Shown here piece by piece: positions 45,405 to 53,291 of a stretch of DNA of 64,000 bases. The DNA is taken from positions 1,984,001 to 2,048,000 of the forward strand of contig NZ_LGIW01000015.1 of NCBI RefSeq assembly GCF_001275385.1, given 5' to 3'. A program made the position numbers and the translations under genes. The stretch comes from Exiguobacterium sp. BMC-KP. Lineage in GTDB: Bacteria; Bacillota; Bacilli; Exiguobacteriales; Exiguobacteriaceae. The notes below the pieces were generated by a model. That model saw only the letters and a program-made list of their open reading frames with translations, did not search any database and had not been told where the DNA came from. The first letter of the stretch is position 1; each line of letters opens with the position of its first letter.

Positions 45405-48185
45405 TTACTTAGAGACCGTAATTTCTTCTTTTTGAGCAACGTTGTTAGCATCAAAGATGTTAGCTACGCCATTTTCACCCAATTTAACTGTAGATACGCT
45501 CTTAACAGCAGTAGCATCAGTTACTGTAAGAACAATTTTACCGTCTTCAGTGACTGTGTAGTCAGAGAATGTAACAACATTTCCTTTAGAATCTAACAAT
45601 TTCAATTCATCAGCGATAGCAGCTGCAGGATCTACATTTTCCTCAGGAACTGCAGGAATATTAGGCATTACTTTTACAGCTTCAGAGTAAGAAAGAGTTA
45701 ACTTAGTCAAATCAGTTGCTACGATTGATTTAAGTTCTGGAGCAGTGTTGTCCTTGATATCTACTGTTACAAATTTAGATTCAGAAGTTTTACCATCAAG
45801 TGATTTAACTCCAGTGATACGGAATCCAGCTTTCGCATCATTAGCTTTTACGAATCCTTTAGGTAACTCGATTTCTACTTTTGTTTGGTAGCCGTTGTCA
45901 CCTACATTACCAGCTAAAGTAATTTTTGTATCAGCAGGTAATGTAACACCGTTGATTGTGTAAGCTGAAGGGTTGAGAGCAGAACCATCACCGACAACAG
46001 CAACTTTAGTACCGAAGTCTACAGCCAGCGTGTTAACTTTGTTTTCAACGTTAGTTGCTGAAACAATCGCAAATGAAGTTTGAGCTGGTGGAACGATATC
46101 GTTAATTGTTACAGAGAAGCCATACTTAGCAGATTTATTAGCAACTAATGCATTATCAGTTACGAATCCTTCTGGTAATTCAAACGTATACTTGCTAGAT
46201 ACAACATTCGCTTTGAATGAGAAAACAACTTTCTTAGAGTCTTCTTCATCAATTGTAGGAGCGTTGACTACATCATTAACAGCAAGGATTTCACCTTTAG
46301 CATTAACTACTTTTAATCCAGTCAAAGATTGTCCTTTTACATCTTCAGTATAAGTTAAAGCAAATCCAGTTACTTTACCGTCTTTGTCTTTTACTTCTTC
46401 TACTTTAGAGACTGCTGGTGCAGTTGCATCTTTAGTTACTGTAGCTGTTTTTTCGATTTTAACGAGGTTAGTGTTACCAAGTGAATCTACAAGTGCTTTT
46501 TCAGCAAATTTCAATGTAACAACGTCAGAATTTCCTGTTTTGAATAGGTACTGATCGTTAAGAGTGATGATGTATTCTCCATCTTTCTCTCCAGCGTCTA
46601 CCGACTCAATGATTGATGTAGCAAAAGTTCCTACTGTTGCAGATAGCATAGAAGATTTTTTAAGCTCAGCGATATCAACTTTTTTAGAAAGTGTCAATTT
46701 AAGCTTATCTTCTGAAATAGCTACAACGCTAGAGACCTCTGGTGAAACATTATCTACCGAAACTGAAAGAGGAGCAACTTGTACGTCTTTGATGTTTCCA
46801 GCAAAGTCAGTAGCATTGATTACTGTAACATCATACTTTTTCGAAGCGTCAAGTGGTTGTGCGAAAGTAATAGTCGCTTCTTTACCGTCTAGAACAACAT
46901 TGTAGTTAAGACCATCGATTTTGATCGTATCTACAGATTTAACATTCTCATCGAAAGTAACAACTACTGATTTGATACCATCTTTAACGTCTTTAACAAG
47001 AGTAGTAGCTTTGACAAGTGCAGGTGCAACTTTATCATCTACAGAAACTTTAGCGTTAATAGGCTTAACGAAAGTACCTTTTACATCTTTAATCATTTCG
47101 AAAGGAACTTTGACTGTGTAGTCACCTTTGAAAATTTTAGTGTTAGCTGTAGTAAGCGTTAAAGTCATACCATCAGTGCTAAGTTCTTGCTTGATAGCAC
47201 CAGTTTCGACAGCGCCTGATCCAGCTTCAACTTTAATCAAATCTTCGTTATCAACTTTCAACGTTTTAGCATCAATAGCCTTGTTGAAGTGTACTTCAAC
47301 TGTTTGAGCGTTAATCGCCTTAACTTCTTTAACCATTGGAGCTTCGATTACGAAGTCTTTAGCAGGTGAAACAACATCACCGACTTGAACTGCGAATGCG
47401 TGAGTTCCAGCTGGAAGTACGCCTGATTTAGCAGTCAATTTGCCGTCTTTAAGTTCAGCAGCAACTTTGATTGGCTCTTTAGTCATGTCTTTGAATGCAT
47501 AGACAAGAACTTCAACTTTCGCGTCTTTTGCTGGGTATTTAACGTCAGCAGAAACTGAAAGCATATCGTCTTTGATTTCGTTCATGACGTTTGTGATTTC
47601 AGCAGCTTTGACTTCATAAGCGATTGAACCCTTGATTGAAGAGTTTTTGCCCATGTAGTTGTAAGACAATTTCATCATGCCAGCTTTGTCTGTTTTTTCA
47701 GCCGTGAGGTTGAAAGATTTAGCAGAACGAGCAATGACTTTACCGTCTTTGTATTTCACGTCGATTGTTGAAGGAAGGTTGAGTTTCTCACCAACTGCGA
47801 CAGGAGCGAGCTTTGGCTCAACAACGTCAACTGGATAGTTGTTCAACTTCACTTTGATCGAAGCTTTTTTCGTAGTACCTGAAACAGTACCAGAGATCGT
47901 TTGGTATTTACCGATGTATTTTTTGTCGTAAGAGACTTTGCCCCATTTGACTGAACGGTTTTCGTATTTCTTGTTTGAAAGCAATACTTTGACCGTTTTT
48001 GGAAGTGACAATTTTTTCACTGCGAATGTGTAACCACCGTAGTGTGAGATTGAAGCTGGGTTTGTAACAGATTTAACTGTGACTTTCGATGCAGCATCCG
48101 CCGTAAGGCCTGGTGCTACTGCTGAAGCTGTCACTGCAAGAGCAGCTGCTGCAGCGTATAATTTGTTCGATTTCTTCGTGCCCAT
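45405..48185 (-). CDS. Major surface (S-layer-like) protein with exchangeable C-terminal half
   Basis: A 926-residue exported protein. Signal peptide about 1-31 (LYAAAAALAVTASAVAPGL). Residues 32-200 hold Big_4-like modules (SHYGGYTFAVKKLSLPKTVK, then RSVKWGKVSYDKKYIGKYQ), the same type that begins the proteins at 19712 and 22525. Residues 210-288 form a linker domain. From AINAQTVEVHFNKAIDAKT (about 290) the rest consists of Big_5/SLP-type Ig domains (DKVAPALVKATTLVK, DNVSPEVSSVVAI, DATAPAVSKVEEV, DNTAPELKSIVAT). No SLH or LPXTG motif is present. Codon use is strongly biased and AT-leaning, and the ribosome site GGGAGG is strong, fitting high expression. The 14-base candidate attachment site lies inside codons 289-293. 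Confidence 0.8.
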   Translation of the reverse strand: MGTKKSNKLYAAAAALAVTASAVAPGLTADAASKVTVKSVTNPASISHYGGYTFAVKKLSLPKTVKVLLSNKKYENRSVKWGKVSYDKKYIGKYQTISGTVSGTTKKASIKVKLNNYPVDVVEPKLAPVAVGEKLNLPSTIDVKYKDGKVIARSAKSFNLTAEKTDKAGMMKLSYNYMGKNSSIKGSIAYEVKAAEITNVMNEIKDDMLSVSADVKYPAKDAKVEVLVYAFKDMTKEPIKVAAELKDGKLTAKSGVLPAGTHAFAVQVGDVVSPAKDFVIEAPMVKEVKAINAQTVEVHFNKAIDAKTLKVDNEDLIKVEAGSGAVETGAIKQELSTDGMTLTLTTANTKIFKGDYTVKVPFEMIKDVKGTFVKPINAKVSVDDKVAPALVKATTLVKDVKDGIKSVVVTFDENVKSVDTIKIDGLNYNVVLDGKEATITFAQPLDASKKYDVTVINATDFAGNIKDVQVAPLSVSVDNVSPEVSSVVAISEDKLKLTLSKKVDIAELKKSSMLSATVGTFATSIIESVDAGEKDGEYIITLNDQYLFKTGNSDVVTLKFAEKALVDSLGNTNLVKIEKTATVTKDATAPAVSKVEEVKDKDGKVTGFALTYTEDVKGQSLTGLKVVNAKGEILAVNDVVNAPTIDEEDSKKVVFSFKANVVSSKYTFELPEGFVTDNALVANKSAKYGFSVTINDIVPPAQTSFAIVSATNVENKVNTLAVDFGTKVAVVGDGSALNPSAYTINGVTLPADTKITLAGNVGDNGYQTKVEIELPKGFVKANDAKAGFRITGVKSLDGKTSESKFVTVDIKDNTAPELKSIVATDLTKLTLSYSEAVKVMPNIPAVPEENVDPAAAIADELKLLDSKGNVVTFSDYTVTEDGKIVLTVTDATAVKSVSTVKLGENGVANIFDANNVAQKEEITVSK
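47307..47320 (-). other. Candidate attachment site (inside the active gene)
   Basis: AGGCGATTAACGCT on the minus strand, coding for the AIN-A turn at residues 290-293. Identical to 38147-38160. GCG and CGC form short inverted arms about ATTAA. Confidence 0.55.
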
Positions 48186-48586
48186 GTGTAAAAATCCTCC
48201 CTTAATTAAACTACTAGTTGACTTGACGACTTGCCTCCAATAAAAGACAAAAGACAAACTTCAGGATCTCCTTCATCTATCCTTTTCTCGTCCATACAAT
48301 GGTAATTGAATTGATATTTCTACCATAAAAATTTCAATTGTATTTCAGATCCAAGTCAGATAAAGGAAGAAGTCTTACGTCCTGACGAAAATTGATAATT
48401 AGATAAAACAGGTAATATTAGTAACCTAATTTTTCCTTTTCTATCGAATCAGTATGTAATCGTCATTCCATATTCCTTATCGACACCTGATACTCCAATG
48501 TTTAACGATTTCTCGAAGAAAAATCGTTTTTCATGAATTTGCAGGTTAATCCCACTGTTTACCAGTTGTCTCGACCTACAAGAATA

Positions 48587-48615
48587 AATATACCGAAAGT
48601 GTTTCATTTCAACAA
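48587..48615 (-). promoter_or_regulatory. Candidate promoter of the surface-protein gene
   Basis: On the minus strand TTGTTG, 17 bases, TATATT. It would give a leader of nearly 400 bases, as is common for S-layer mRNAs. The rest of the 48186-49018 gap is AT-rich with a few small palindromes (GGAAAATGATTTTCC at 48681-48695) and no gene. Confidence 0.4.
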
Positions 48616-48957
48616 CCCTAAATTTGTAACTAAAATGCAATCTAATGGTCTTATTAAAAATTTTTTACATGGTGTCTTATGGAAAATGATTTTCCGGTTA
48701 CCCTACTGTTAAAAAACACCTTTTTTTCGACAAAAAGTGACACAATTTAACGACTGGGTGTCGAATGATTTTTTTATCAAAAAAGCTAGACTAACTTCTC
48801 TGCTTTTAGTCTGATTTTAAAAAACGCGGAAATGATTCGAAAGTCACGCTCTGATTTTCGATCCAAAAGAGATCAAAAAATTTTTTTTTAGATGTTTTTT
48901 GGTCCTTTCATCGCTTTTCCTCTGATTGTGCCCACACACAATTTGTGTCGAAATTAT

Positions 48958-48993
48958 GAAAACGCATTCCTCAAACAATAAGGAATGCGTTTC
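48958..48993 (-). terminator. Terminator of the PPC-domain protein
   Basis: AAACGCATTCCT pairs with AGGAATGCGTTT, followed by T on the minus strand. Confidence 0.8.
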
Positions 48994-49018
48994 TTCTATA
49001 GATGACAAGCCTAGTTTA

Positions 49019-50359
49019 TTACTTCACGTATACCTGCTCCGTCGTTTTTCCGTATCGGTTCTCAGAAGAGACGGTGATCGTTGTACCACGCTTTGCTTTA
49101 GGGATTGAAAATGTATAGCGACCTGTTTGATTCGATTTTTGGGTATACGTCCGCTGATTGATCGTTAATCGTACGGTTGCGTTTCTCTCCGTCGTTCCGC
49201 TAACCTGTCGCGCTCCGACTTTCACCGAGTTGATCTGTAAGACTGGAAAGAGGTGACTCGCTGTCAACCGGAAGTGATAGTATCCACTATAGTACGTACT
49301 CCCAATCCGGAAGTAGTAAGTCCCTTTCGGAAGCTCAAGACTGTCCTTCCATCTCCCTGGCGTTTTCTCATTTCCGCTCAGACTCCGGTAATAGAGTGAC
49401 TTGTTCATCGGGTCCGTCCATTCAATCGTCATGGACGGATCGATCATCGCCGTGACGTCGAACGTCACCCGACTCTTTTTCGGTAGCGTCACACGGTAGT
49501 AATCGTGATGATCCTGCCAAGTCAGCAGACCACTGTAGTCTTGTGCAAACAATAAACGTGTTGCCTCGAGCACTCCGTCATTCGGTTCCTGTTCATTCGT
49601 CGTTATCGGTTGCATCGCTGCCTGGACCTGATAACGACCAGTTTGTGTACTCGTCCGTGACAAGGTCAGAAAGTAGTTTCCCGCTTCTACATAAACGGAG
49701 CGACGAAATTTTCCAGGCGACTTCTCTTCACTGACGAGGTAGCTCGAGAAGACGTTCTCGTTTAAACTGTCTGTCAGACTGATTATTGCGTTGCCACGCA
49801 GGTATGTATCGATCGCTAGTGACAGCTTGCCGCTTTTCGGGACATTCAGTTGATAGATGTCTTTTTCATCTTGCGCAGACAGCATGCCACGGACCGTTTT
49901 TTGAAACGGTAGGACCTGCGCTTCTAGCGTACCGTTATTCGGTTCCCGATCATCTGTCGTGATGGTCTCTGCTGTCGCGCTCAGCGTATAGGCTGCCGCT
50001 CGTTTACTCAAGATGTATTCCGATACGATCAGACGGTAGTTGCCCGGCTCAACGTATTCAGACAGAACAGCTTGTTCCGGTCTGACGCCGTCACTAGTTA
50101 AACTCTGATAGAGAACTTGTTTGCTGCGTTCATCCTGTAAGGTCACGCGTGTATTTTCACCGAATCCACTGACGTCGAAGGTCAACTTACTCGGGCGCGT
50201 CACGGTGAGATCGTACTTCTCCGCCTCATTAGGTTTTAGTACACCGGATACCGGTTGATCCCATACGAGTGGACCATCTGCTTCGACCGCACCACCTAAG
50301 CAGATGATTAATAGTAGGCTCAACACACTGGCTCGTCCGATCATACGTATTCCGTTCAT
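49019..50359 (-). CDS. Secreted protein with three PPC domains and a C-terminal Ig-like domain
   Basis: A 446-residue exported protein. After the signal peptide (about 1-27) come three repeats of about 115 residues of the pre-peptidase C-terminal (PPC) type. Each has a D-x-Y/F-x-L/V-T/N strand (EKYDLTVTRPSKLTFDVSG, EKDIYQLNVPKSGKLSLAID, DYYRVTLPKKSRVTFDVTA), and the second and third open with EPNNG or EPNDG. The last 75 residues form a Big_6-like domain (SVKVGARQVSGTTERNATVR). No catalytic domain is attached, so it probably binds polymer or other surface proteins. AAGGAG nine bases upstream sets ATG 50359 over the GTG at 50368. Confidence 0.7.
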   Translation of the reverse strand: MNGIRMIGRASVLSLLLIICLGGAVEADGPLVWDQPVSGVLKPNEAEKYDLTVTRPSKLTFDVSGFGENTRVTLQDERSKQVLYQSLTSDGVRPEQAVLSEYVEPGNYRLIVSEYILSKRAAAYTLSATAETITTDDREPNNGTLEAQVLPFQKTVRGMLSAQDEKDIYQLNVPKSGKLSLAIDTYLRGNAIISLTDSLNENVFSSYLVSEEKSPGKFRRSVYVEAGNYFLTLSRTSTQTGRYQVQAAMQPITTNEQEPNDGVLEATRLLFAQDYSGLLTWQDHHDYYRVTLPKKSRVTFDVTAMIDPSMTIEWTDPMNKSLYYRSLSGNEKTPGRWKDSLELPKGTYYFRIGSTYYSGYYHFRLTASHLFPVLQINSVKVGARQVSGTTERNATVRLTINQRTYTQKSNQTGRYTFSIPKAKRGTTITVSSENRYGKTTEQVYVK

Positions 50360-50477
50360 CGCCTTCACTCCTTGTTTTTAGGTCATGCCTTCCTCAGTAT
50401 ACGAAACCACCTGCTGGAGAAGGTTTGTGCTTTTGGGGAGAACGGAAATCGATTCTTGAAAATCAGCGATATGATAC

Positions 50478-50509
50478 AAAAAAAAGAAAGCCACGTGGGC
50501 TTTCTTTTT
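50478..50509. terminator. Bidirectional terminator
   Basis: AAAGAAAGCC pairs with GGCTTTCTTT around a short loop, T-rich on both strands. It serves the gene at 50595 on the minus strand. Confidence 0.75.
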
Positions 50510-50594
50510 CAAGTCGAGCTGCTATTGTCCGTCCGAGCACAGCCTTCTTCTCCGACGCGTTGGCTACTTTCCACTAGATCCTTTCTTATAAAAC

Positions 50595-51002
50595 TCATGG
50601 TAAGGCATATATCGACTTTTCCAGTGCTTCGAGAAACGGACGCTCGGCAAAGGCATGGCTCCGTTCTGCTGTGACGACGATTGTCTCCTTCTCGCGCCTA
50701 AAACGAACCGGTAGCCCTTCCGCGATCCAGTCGAGCTGGGCTTGCATCTTTTGGCGGATGCTGCCGCCCTTGCGTTCGGCTTCCATGAACTGACGTATGT
50801 ACTGCAGGACATAGCCGAATCCGAACTCGATCGGAATTCGGAGTTCCGTCCCCCGTTGACGGATCCGGATCAGTCCTGCCCCGTAATGGACTGCCCGTTC
50901 CCACTCTTCGTTCTGTCGTTGATTCCATCCGGGATATAACACGTGTGCCTCGAGCGCTCCTTTTGGACCGCTCGGTTGAACCGCGAAGTAATCGATCTGC
51001 AT
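50595..51002 (-). CDS. Conserved-looking cytoplasmic protein of unknown function
   Basis: A 135-residue soluble protein with no signal peptide or membrane segment, rich in Arg, Glu and Gln. The pattern of strands and helices (DYFAVQPSGPKGALEAHVLY, then LEALEKSIYALP at the end) gives no family I can name. AAAGGACGAGG precedes the start. It follows ugd on the same strand but a terminator lies between, so it has its own promoter. Confidence 0.5.
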   Translation of the reverse strand: MQIDYFAVQPSGPKGALEAHVLYPGWNQRQNEEWERAVHYGAGLIRIRQRGTELRIPIEFGFGYVLQYIRQFMEAERKGGSIRQKMQAQLDWIAEGLPVRFRREKETIVVTAERSHAFAERPFLEALEKSIYALP

Positions 51003-51025
51003 GTCGCCTCGTCCTTTCGTTTATC

Positions 51026-51060
51026 AAAATAGGGATGACACCATGACTGGTCTCATCCCT
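51026..51060 (-). terminator. Terminator of ugd
   Basis: AGGGATGA pairs with TCATCCCT, followed by ATTTTG on the minus strand. Confidence 0.65.
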
Positions 51061-51075
51061 AATGACAGGTCGAAC

Positions 51076-52317
51076 TTAGCGTTTGTTCGAAAATTCTTTT
51101 CCCGGACGTCCGATTGCTTCATAGGCGACGCCTGCTGGGGCATCGACATACTGCCAACAGTTTCGTCCGTCAATCAAACGCGGTGTCTGCATGACGCGCG
51201 TCAACAGTTCTGGCGCCATTGCCTTCATCTCCGGCCACTCCGTCATGATGACGGCTACGTCCGCTCCGCGCAACGCTTCTTCAAGCGTCGGCTTCTGATC
51301 GAGCAATGTCCGCGCTGCTGGGTCATAGCCGACAACGACGACACCGAGTTGCTCGAGCCGTTCCGCGAGGCGTAAGGCTGGCGCATCCCGTAAGTCGTCC
51401 GTGCCCGGCTTAAAGGCAAGCCCGAGTAGCGCGACACGCATCCCCCGCTCCGGCCGGACCTTCGCTAGGACGTAGTCGAGCTGGGCTTCGTTCGTCCGGT
51501 CGGCTGCTTCGATGACGTGCAGCGTCGTCTCGTGCGTCCGCGCAAGCGTCGTCAATGCGGCGATGTCTTTCGGGAAACAAGATCCGCCGTAGCCGGCACC
51601 GGCTCGCAAGAAGGCAGAACCGATCCGGGGATCGAGTCCGATTCCGTGGGCGACTTCCGTCACGTCGGCACCGACTGCGTCTGCGAGGCGAGCGATCTCA
51701 TTAATGAAACTAATTTTGACAGCGAGGAAACTGTTCGCCGCATACTTCGTCAATTCTGCTGTCGTCGAATCGACGACAACGACCGGGGCTGTCGTCTGAA
51801 ACAGCTGTTCGACCGTTGCTGCAAGAGCAGGATCACTTGTCCCAATGATCAAGCGGCTCGGCTGACGATTGTCGGCGAGTGCCGTTCCTTCACGCAGAAA
51901 CTCCGGTACCATCGCGAAGCGTAACGTCGGGTGCGCTGCTTGCAGACGTGCCGTCGTTCCCGGTGGCACCGTCGACTTGACGATGACACTCGCTCCAGGG
52001 TGTGTTTCTTCGATTAAGCGCGCGACTGCTTCAACAGCCGATAGATCACAACTGCCGTCTGCCCGTTCCGGTGTCCCAACGGCGATCAAGTATAAGTCGG
52101 ACGCCGGATAGTCCGTCGTGAACGTCAACCGTTCTTGATTGAGACGAAGTGCGTCTTCAATTCCTTCTTCGGTGATCGGTGCGATTCCTTGCGCTAACCG
52201 TTCCATCCGTTCTGCGTTCAAGTCGACACACGTCACCTCGTGCCCGTTTTCTGCGAGTCCGATCGCGGTGACGAGTCCGACATATCCTGTCCCAATCACT
52301 GTTGCTTGCATCTCCAT
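51076..52317 (-). CDS. ugd: UDP-glucose 6-dehydrogenase
   Basis: Oxidises UDP-glucose to UDP-glucuronate with two NAD+, supplying wall or capsule polymers; GalU (1557-2423) makes its substrate. The N-terminal Rossmann domain starts ATVIGTGYVGLVTAIGLAENG. The catalytic cysteine lies in GYGGSCFPKD (about residue 260). VKSTVPPGT and FLREGTALAD are further family motifs, and the C-terminal domain contains LLGLAFKPGTDDLRDAP. The 413-residue length is typical of the TuaD type. Two in-frame ATGs (52317 and 52311) share one AAGGA site, so the start may be two codons later. Transcribed alone. Confidence 0.93.
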   Translation of the reverse strand: MEMQATVIGTGYVGLVTAIGLAENGHEVTCVDLNAERMERLAQGIAPITEEGIEDALRLNQERLTFTTDYPASDLYLIAVGTPERADGSCDLSAVEAVARLIEETHPGASVIVKSTVPPGTTARLQAAHPTLRFAMVPEFLREGTALADNRQPSRLIIGTSDPALAATVEQLFQTTAPVVVVDSTTAELTKYAANSFLAVKISFINEIARLADAVGADVTEVAHGIGLDPRIGSAFLRAGAGYGGSCFPKDIAALTTLARTHETTLHVIEAADRTNEAQLDYVLAKVRPERGMRVALLGLAFKPGTDDLRDAPALRLAERLEQLGVVVVGYDPAARTLLDQKPTLEEALRGADVAVIMTEWPEMKAMAPELLTRVMQTPRLIDGRNCWQYVDAPAGVAYEAIGRPGKEFSNKR

Positions 52318-52427
52318 CACGTCCTTGTCCATTTTTCTCTGTCTTCACTATACGGGAGTCCAGCCGATTTGTGCATCGAAAAAGCTTTCCGAATACGCTA
52401 TACTGAGTACGGAATGGAGGAATGCAT

Positions 52428-52670
52428 GTGGCGATCATCATTTTTAGCCTCATTTGTCTCTTCGCGTATCGGATCCGTAAGCTTCCAGAAGTCCTGCGGT
52501 CGATTTTACTCGTCCTCGGTTTAATCAGTGGATGGTTCGCGTTATTTGAGATCATTGGATATATCGAAGCCAATCCGTACTTGGCGGCGATCCCGATCGC
52601 ACTCGGGCTCGGCTATTGGTACTGGAAACGTAAGCAACGTTCAGTCAAAAAGACGCCTTCGGATCAGTGA
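52428..52670 (+). CDS. Small membrane protein of unknown function
   Basis: An 80-residue protein with about three hydrophobic segments (residues 1-13, 22-40 and 50-63) and a basic tail (KRKQRSVKK). GTG 52428 is the likely start because GGAGG lies seven bases before it; the ATG at 52422 would leave almost no spacing. TATACT sits about 30 bases upstream without a convincing -35. The terminator begins inside the last codons. No family recognised. Confidence 0.65.
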   Translation: MAIIIFSLICLFAYRIRKLPEVLRSILLVLGLISGWFALFEIIGYIEANPYLAAIPIALGLGYWYWKRKQRSVKKTPSDQ

Positions 52671-52682
52671 AGGCGTCTTTTC
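52649..52682 (+). terminator. Terminator overlapping the end of the small membrane protein gene
   Basis: AAGACGCCTTC pairs with GAAGGCGTCTT, followed by TT and C. Confidence 0.75.
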
Positions 52683-52694
52683 CTGTGACATAGG

Positions 52695-52734
52695 AAAGCG
52701 CACGAGGGAGATGTCCCTACGTGCGCTTTGTTTT
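52695..52734. terminator. Terminator between convergent genes
   Basis: AAAGCGCACG pairs with CGTGCGCTTT around an inner hairpin (AGGGA/TCCCT), with GTTTT on the plus strand. Confidence 0.65.
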
Positions 52735-53164
52735 AGGATTGTTGTTTGCGTTCCATCGACGCGATTTGTTCCTCGATATCGAGCAACTTCAATTCGTGTT
52801 CGAGCTCAAGGCGACGTTTCTTCCGTTTCAAGCGGGCGAGTTCCGCTTCCATCGAAGCTTTCGAGGCTTCTGGTGTGGCTGTCGTCTCACTCGATTGCAT
52901 CGTTGCTTGAAGTGGATCAAAGACGTTCGACTTCGCGAACTGGGCTGCTTCCGGTCCGAACATGTCTTGGATGATTGGGAGGATTTTGTTCAATGCGGTT
53001 CCTGGAATCTGTGATTTCTCATCGACTAACCGTTTCAACGCTAATTCATCGACACGGTAGCCTTTGCCGTCCTGCTCCGCGTGCAATTCCCCTGTCCGAA
53101 TCCAGCGCCGGACCGTCTCTTCTGATACCCGTAACAATTCACTGATCTGTTTCGTCGTCAACAT
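52733..53164 (-). CDS. Helix-turn-helix DNA-binding protein (excisionase/MerR-like) with coiled coil
   Basis: A 143-residue regulator. Residues 1-50 form a winged HTH of the excisionase/MerR type (MLTTKQISELLRVSEETVRR, then a WIRTGELHAEQDGKGYRV wing). The C-terminal third (ASMEAELARLKRKKRRLELE and onward) is a strong coiled coil for dimerisation. AGGAAAGAGG precedes the start. Single-gene unit on the minus strand. Target unknown. Confidence 0.75.
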   Translation of the reverse strand: MLTTKQISELLRVSEETVRRWIRTGELHAEQDGKGYRVDELALKRLVDEKSQIPGTALNKILPIIQDMFGPEAAQFAKSNVFDPLQATMQSSETTATPEASKASMEAELARLKRKKRRLELEHELKLLDIEEQIASMERKQQS

Positions 53165-53245
53165 CGAATCCCTCTTTCCTGTATTTTGATACTACTATTA
53201 TGCGCATATGTGTGCGTGTGTGTCAATCAACACACATCATTCCAT

Positions 53246-53276
53246 AAAAAGAACGCCTCCGCTCGGGAGACGTTCT
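53246..53276 (-). terminator. Terminator of the LPQAG protein
   Basis: On the minus strand AGAACGTCTCC pairs with GGAGGCGTTCT, followed by a T run. Confidence 0.75.
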
Positions 53277-53291
53277 GTTGTATTCTAATCC

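Larger units (their letters stand above)
38147..47320. mobile_element. Putative integrative element inserted in the surface-protein gene
   Basis: About 9.16 kb between two copies of AGGCGATTAACGCT. It holds, in minus-strand order, a new surface-protein C-terminal half, the 103- and 86-residue genes, a tyrosine recombinase, a DUF927 helicase-like gene, a second recombinase, an HTH protein and a 400-base end region. Removing it by recombination at the repeats would fuse the N-terminal half in frame to the stored half at 36263-38160. The mobility is inferred from layout; it has not been shown. Confidence 0.6.

Noticed and set aside
38147-47320. Explaining the two surface-protein halves as a plain segmental duplication
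   Set aside because: The halves are strongly diverged while the small genes are nearly identical, the break falls exactly at the shared 14 bases, and unrelated element genes lie between. The 14-base identity alone would be weak evidence, since the AIN-A motif is conserved in such proteins.
48449-48640. 63-codon minus-strand frame in the surface-protein leader
   Set aside because: No ribosome site and it overlaps the candidate promoter.
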